NCBI GenBank assembly: GCA_045563055.1 | Contig: JBJKUR010000012.1 | Coordinates: forward strand, 62,001 to 126,000 | Direction: 5' to 3' | DNA from: Methylaequor sp045563055 | GTDB taxonomy: Bacteria; Pseudomonadota; Alphaproteobacteria; Methylaequorales; Methylaequoraceae | DNA length: 64,000 nucleotides | Shown: positions 62,292-64,000 of the stretch, piece after piece | How the letters are laid out: the number at the start of each line of letters is the position of its first letter | How positions within the stretch are numbered: the stretch's first letter is position 1 | Translations under genes and position numbers: made by a program | Notes under the pieces: generated by a model | Databases searched by the model: none | Told to the model about the DNA's origin: nothing | The model's input: the letters and a program-made list of their open reading frames with translations, nothing else

Positions 62292-63074
62292 TTAATAAGG
62301 AGGATGAGTATAATTCTTTTTGGATAATGTGAATATTTCATACCCGTTGCCGGTAACTCCAACTGTATGTTCAAATTGAGCAGAGAGTGATTTATCAGAT
62401 GTAACAGCGGTCCAACCGTCTGAAAGAACTTTTACTTTATAATCACCAATGTTTACCATTGGTTCGACAGTAAAAAACATCCCTTCTTCAAGTATTTGTC
62501 CTTCTCCTGGTTTGCCGAAGTGGAGAATGCTTGGATGATCATGAAAAACCTCTCCTAAACCATGACCACAAAAATCTCTTACAACTGAATAATTATTTTT
62601 TTCTGCATAAGTTTGGATGGCATGTCCAATATCACCAAGAGTTTTTCCAGGTTTGATAGTTTCTATCCCCTTCATCATAGCTTCGTAAGTTATTTCTACG
62701 AGCTTGCTTGCTTTTAGCTTTACATTACCAACAAAAAACATCCTACTCGTATCACCGTGCCATCCATCTAGAATTGGAGTCACATCTATGTTTAAGATAT
62801 CTCCTTCACTTAAAATTTTCTCACCTGGTATTCCATGACAGACAACGTGATTTACTGAAGTACAGATTGATTTAGGAAATCCTTTGTAACCAAGTGGTGC
62901 TGGCACAGCACCTCTTTCAGTTTGAAAATTATGGCAGATATCGTTCAATTCCAAAGTTGTAACACCAGGTTTTACGAATTCTGTTACATAATCAAGACAT
63001 TCAGCGGCAAGTTGACCAGCCTTTCTCATAAAATTGAATTCATCTTTCGTATGTAATTTGATAGTGTTATTCAT
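62292..63074 (-). CDS. map: Methionine aminopeptidase, type I
   Basis: Map removes the N-terminal Met from new proteins. The 260-aa product has the five metal ligands: LNIDVTPILDGWHGDTSRMF (two Asp), GHGLGEVFHDHP (His), FFTVEPMV (Glu) and the C-terminal QFEHTVGVT (Glu). CHGIPG and substrate His residues are also present. It heads the pur-bolA-grx minus-strand operon, with a short divergent gap (49 nt) to the CinA-like gene. Confidence 0.96.
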   Translation of the reverse strand: MNNTIKLHTKDEFNFMRKAGQLAAECLDYVTEFVKPGVTTLELNDICHNFQTERGAVPAPLGYKGFPKSICTSVNHVVCHGIPGEKILSEGDILNIDVTPILDGWHGDTSRMFFVGNVKLKASKLVEITYEAMMKGIETIKPGKTLGDIGHAIQTYAEKNNYSVVRDFCGHGLGEVFHDHPSILHFGKPGEGQILEEGMFFTVEPMVNIGDYKVKVLSDGWTAVTSDKSLSAQFEHTVGVTGNGYEIFTLSKKNYTHPPY

Positions 63075-63123
63075 TAAAAGAATAATTTATAGTAAAAAAC
63101 TCTAAACTTACAGTAAAAATTTA

Positions 63124-63870
63124 ATGAAAACAAAAACAAGAACAGCAGGAATAATAATTATTGGTAATGAAATCCTATCAGGAAAAACGCTTGAAACTAA
63201 TTCTAATTTCATTTGTAAAGAATTTTTCAAAATTGGAGTGGTTTGTGAGGAAATAAGAGTAATAAAAGACTTGAAAGTCAGAATTATTGAGGTGGTTAAA
63301 GAGTTTAGAAATAAATACAATTATGTGTTTACATCTGGAGGTATAGGCCCCACGCATGATGATATTACCACAGATGCGATAAGTTCAGCCCTTAATAGAA
63401 AACTTTTATTAAATAAAGATGCAAAGGAAAGATTAACAAATCATTATTCTGATGATGTTTTAACTAAAGCTAGATTGAAAATGGCGTATATCCCAGAAGA
63501 TGCAGTTTTAATTGATAATCCAGTAAGTGTTGCCCCTGGTTATGTTGTTGAGAATGTTTATGTTTTCCCTGGAGTACCAAAAATTTTAGAAATTATGGTT
63601 AAAGAAATTGTAAGAAATCTTGATCAAGGAGAAAGATTTTTCAAAAAAACTGTTTCCACAACACTTTCAGAAGGAATAATAGGGGAGTTTGTAGAAAGCG
63701 TGCAAGCAAAGTACAATGATTTAGAGATAGGAAGCTATCCTTATTTTAAAAAAAATAGATTTGGGGTTTCGCTTGTAATTAAGGGTCGAAAAGAGGAACA
63801 GGTGAAAATGGCAACTGAAGAAATTTTTGACTACATTCATTCAACAAATGGTCAACCAAGAATCTTTTAG
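63124..63870 (+). CDS. Molybdopterin-binding/CinA N-domain protein
   Basis: The 248-aa product has the MoCF-biosynthesis fold: TAGIIIIGNEILSGKTLETN, FTSGGIGPTHDDITTDAI, and VYVFPGVPKILEIMV. It is a short CinA-type protein that lacks the C-terminal deamidase (NMN deamidase) domain. The family is often annotated as competence/damage-inducible CinA; the role here is unknown. Its last bases overlap a minus-strand gene by 4 nt. Confidence 0.9.
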   Translation: MKTKTRTAGIIIIGNEILSGKTLETNSNFICKEFFKIGVVCEEIRVIKDLKVRIIEVVKEFRNKYNYVFTSGGIGPTHDDITTDAISSALNRKLLLNKDAKERLTNHYSDDVLTKARLKMAYIPEDAVLIDNPVSVAPGYVVENVYVFPGVPKILEIMVKEIVRNLDQGERFFKKTVSTTLSEGIIGEFVESVQAKYNDLEIGSYPYFKKNRFGVSLVIKGRKEEQVKMATEEIFDYIHSTNGQPRIF

Positions 63871-64000
63871 CTTTTATTTTTAATAAAAATAGAAAATTCT
63901 TTTTCTATAATTGAATTTAAATTTTTCTGAATCCAAAATTCCATTAGTTTATTAAATCTTTTGTTATAATCTTGAACTTTGTTCTCATTAGATAAAATTA
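63867..64000 (-). CDS. Possible PopZ/DUF2497-like protein, C-terminal end (partial)
   Basis: A minus-strand frame runs into the window edge and ends at 63867. Its last 43 residues include YNKRFNKLMEFWIQKNLNSI then IEKEFSIFIKNKS. The pattern of a short helix, W-x-x-x-N-L, a hydrophobic-acidic stretch and a final EI/EF-like helix matches the C-terminal oligomerisation region of PopZ (DUF2497). The upstream part lies outside the window, so the call is tentative. Confidence 0.4.
   Translation of the reverse strand, partial: ILSNENKVQDYNKRFNKLMEFWIQKNLNSIIEKEFSIFIKNKS

Noticed and set aside
1..64000. CRISPR arrays, prophage genes, transposases, integrases, toxin-antitoxin or defence islands.
   Set aside because: Looked for repeats with regular spacing and for characteristic protein motifs on both strands; none found. 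The ExbB/ExbD-like operon was considered as a Zorya-like defence system, but no ZorC/D/E-like nuclease or helicase gene is present.

Overview
The window is a strongly A+T-rich, gene-dense stretch of a Gram-negative chromosome. Gene content and order point to an alphaproteobacterium with a small, streamlined genome, probably a free-living marine lineage. The evidence is an mreBCD-mrdA-rodA block, hisD followed by infA and maf, class II DAHP synthase, PurS with a short PurL, bolA next to a CGFS glutaredoxin, UbiB/COQ8, and lipid A-type outer-membrane glycosyltransferases. I cannot name the genus. No phage, insertion sequence, integrase or CRISPR array was seen.

Layout. 1-4276: rod-shape operon (end of mreB, mreC, mreD, mrdA, rodA). 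4283-8354 (minus): apt followed by a tight, mostly uncharacterised envelope operon (ExbB-like channel, ExbD-like protein with a DUF2135-like periplasmic domain, a two-TM protein, a lipoprotein, an AI-2E permease). 8483-16278: TetR/COQ9-like protein, UbiB kinase, polyprenyl diphosphate synthase, glyQS, meaB, ygfZ. 16323-21818: LPS-type glycosyltransferases plus asnB. 21833-24622: dihydroorotase, a 57-aa protein and a DAACS-family symporter whose leader is a full tRNA-Thr-like cloverleaf. 24953-30093: MazG-like, dcd, murA, hisG, hisD, infA, maf, tRNA-Phe. 30099-38585: lipoprotein, glycosyltransferase, FAD oxidase, tsaC, gph, glmU, glmS, HD hydrolase. 38666-44001: an accessory stretch of small secreted and orphan genes around ytoQ and a peptidase. 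43998-56567: cysS, a yidD-GNAT fusion, gor, aroG, nadE, gltX, cimA, trmJ, rpsD. 56570-63074 (minus): map-purB-purC-purS-purQ-purL-bolA-grx. The right edge holds a CinA-type protein and the end of a possible PopZ-like gene.

Three things stand out. First, the minus-strand leader of the symporter (24535-24622) folds into a perfectly paired 74-nt cloverleaf with anticodon GGU and a 3' CCA. Its acceptor stem contains the symporter's apparent Shine-Dalgarno, and an upstream hairpin competes for the same bases; this looks like a tRNA-mimic regulatory switch or a very divergent tRNA. Second, five housekeeping genes (hisD, infA, glmU, aroG, gltX) each carry exactly one extra base in an A or T run, while A13-A14 runs in other genes are intact. 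Third, the ExbB/ExbD-like operon appears to be an undescribed proton-driven envelope module.

All calls come from reading the sequence; no database search was run.
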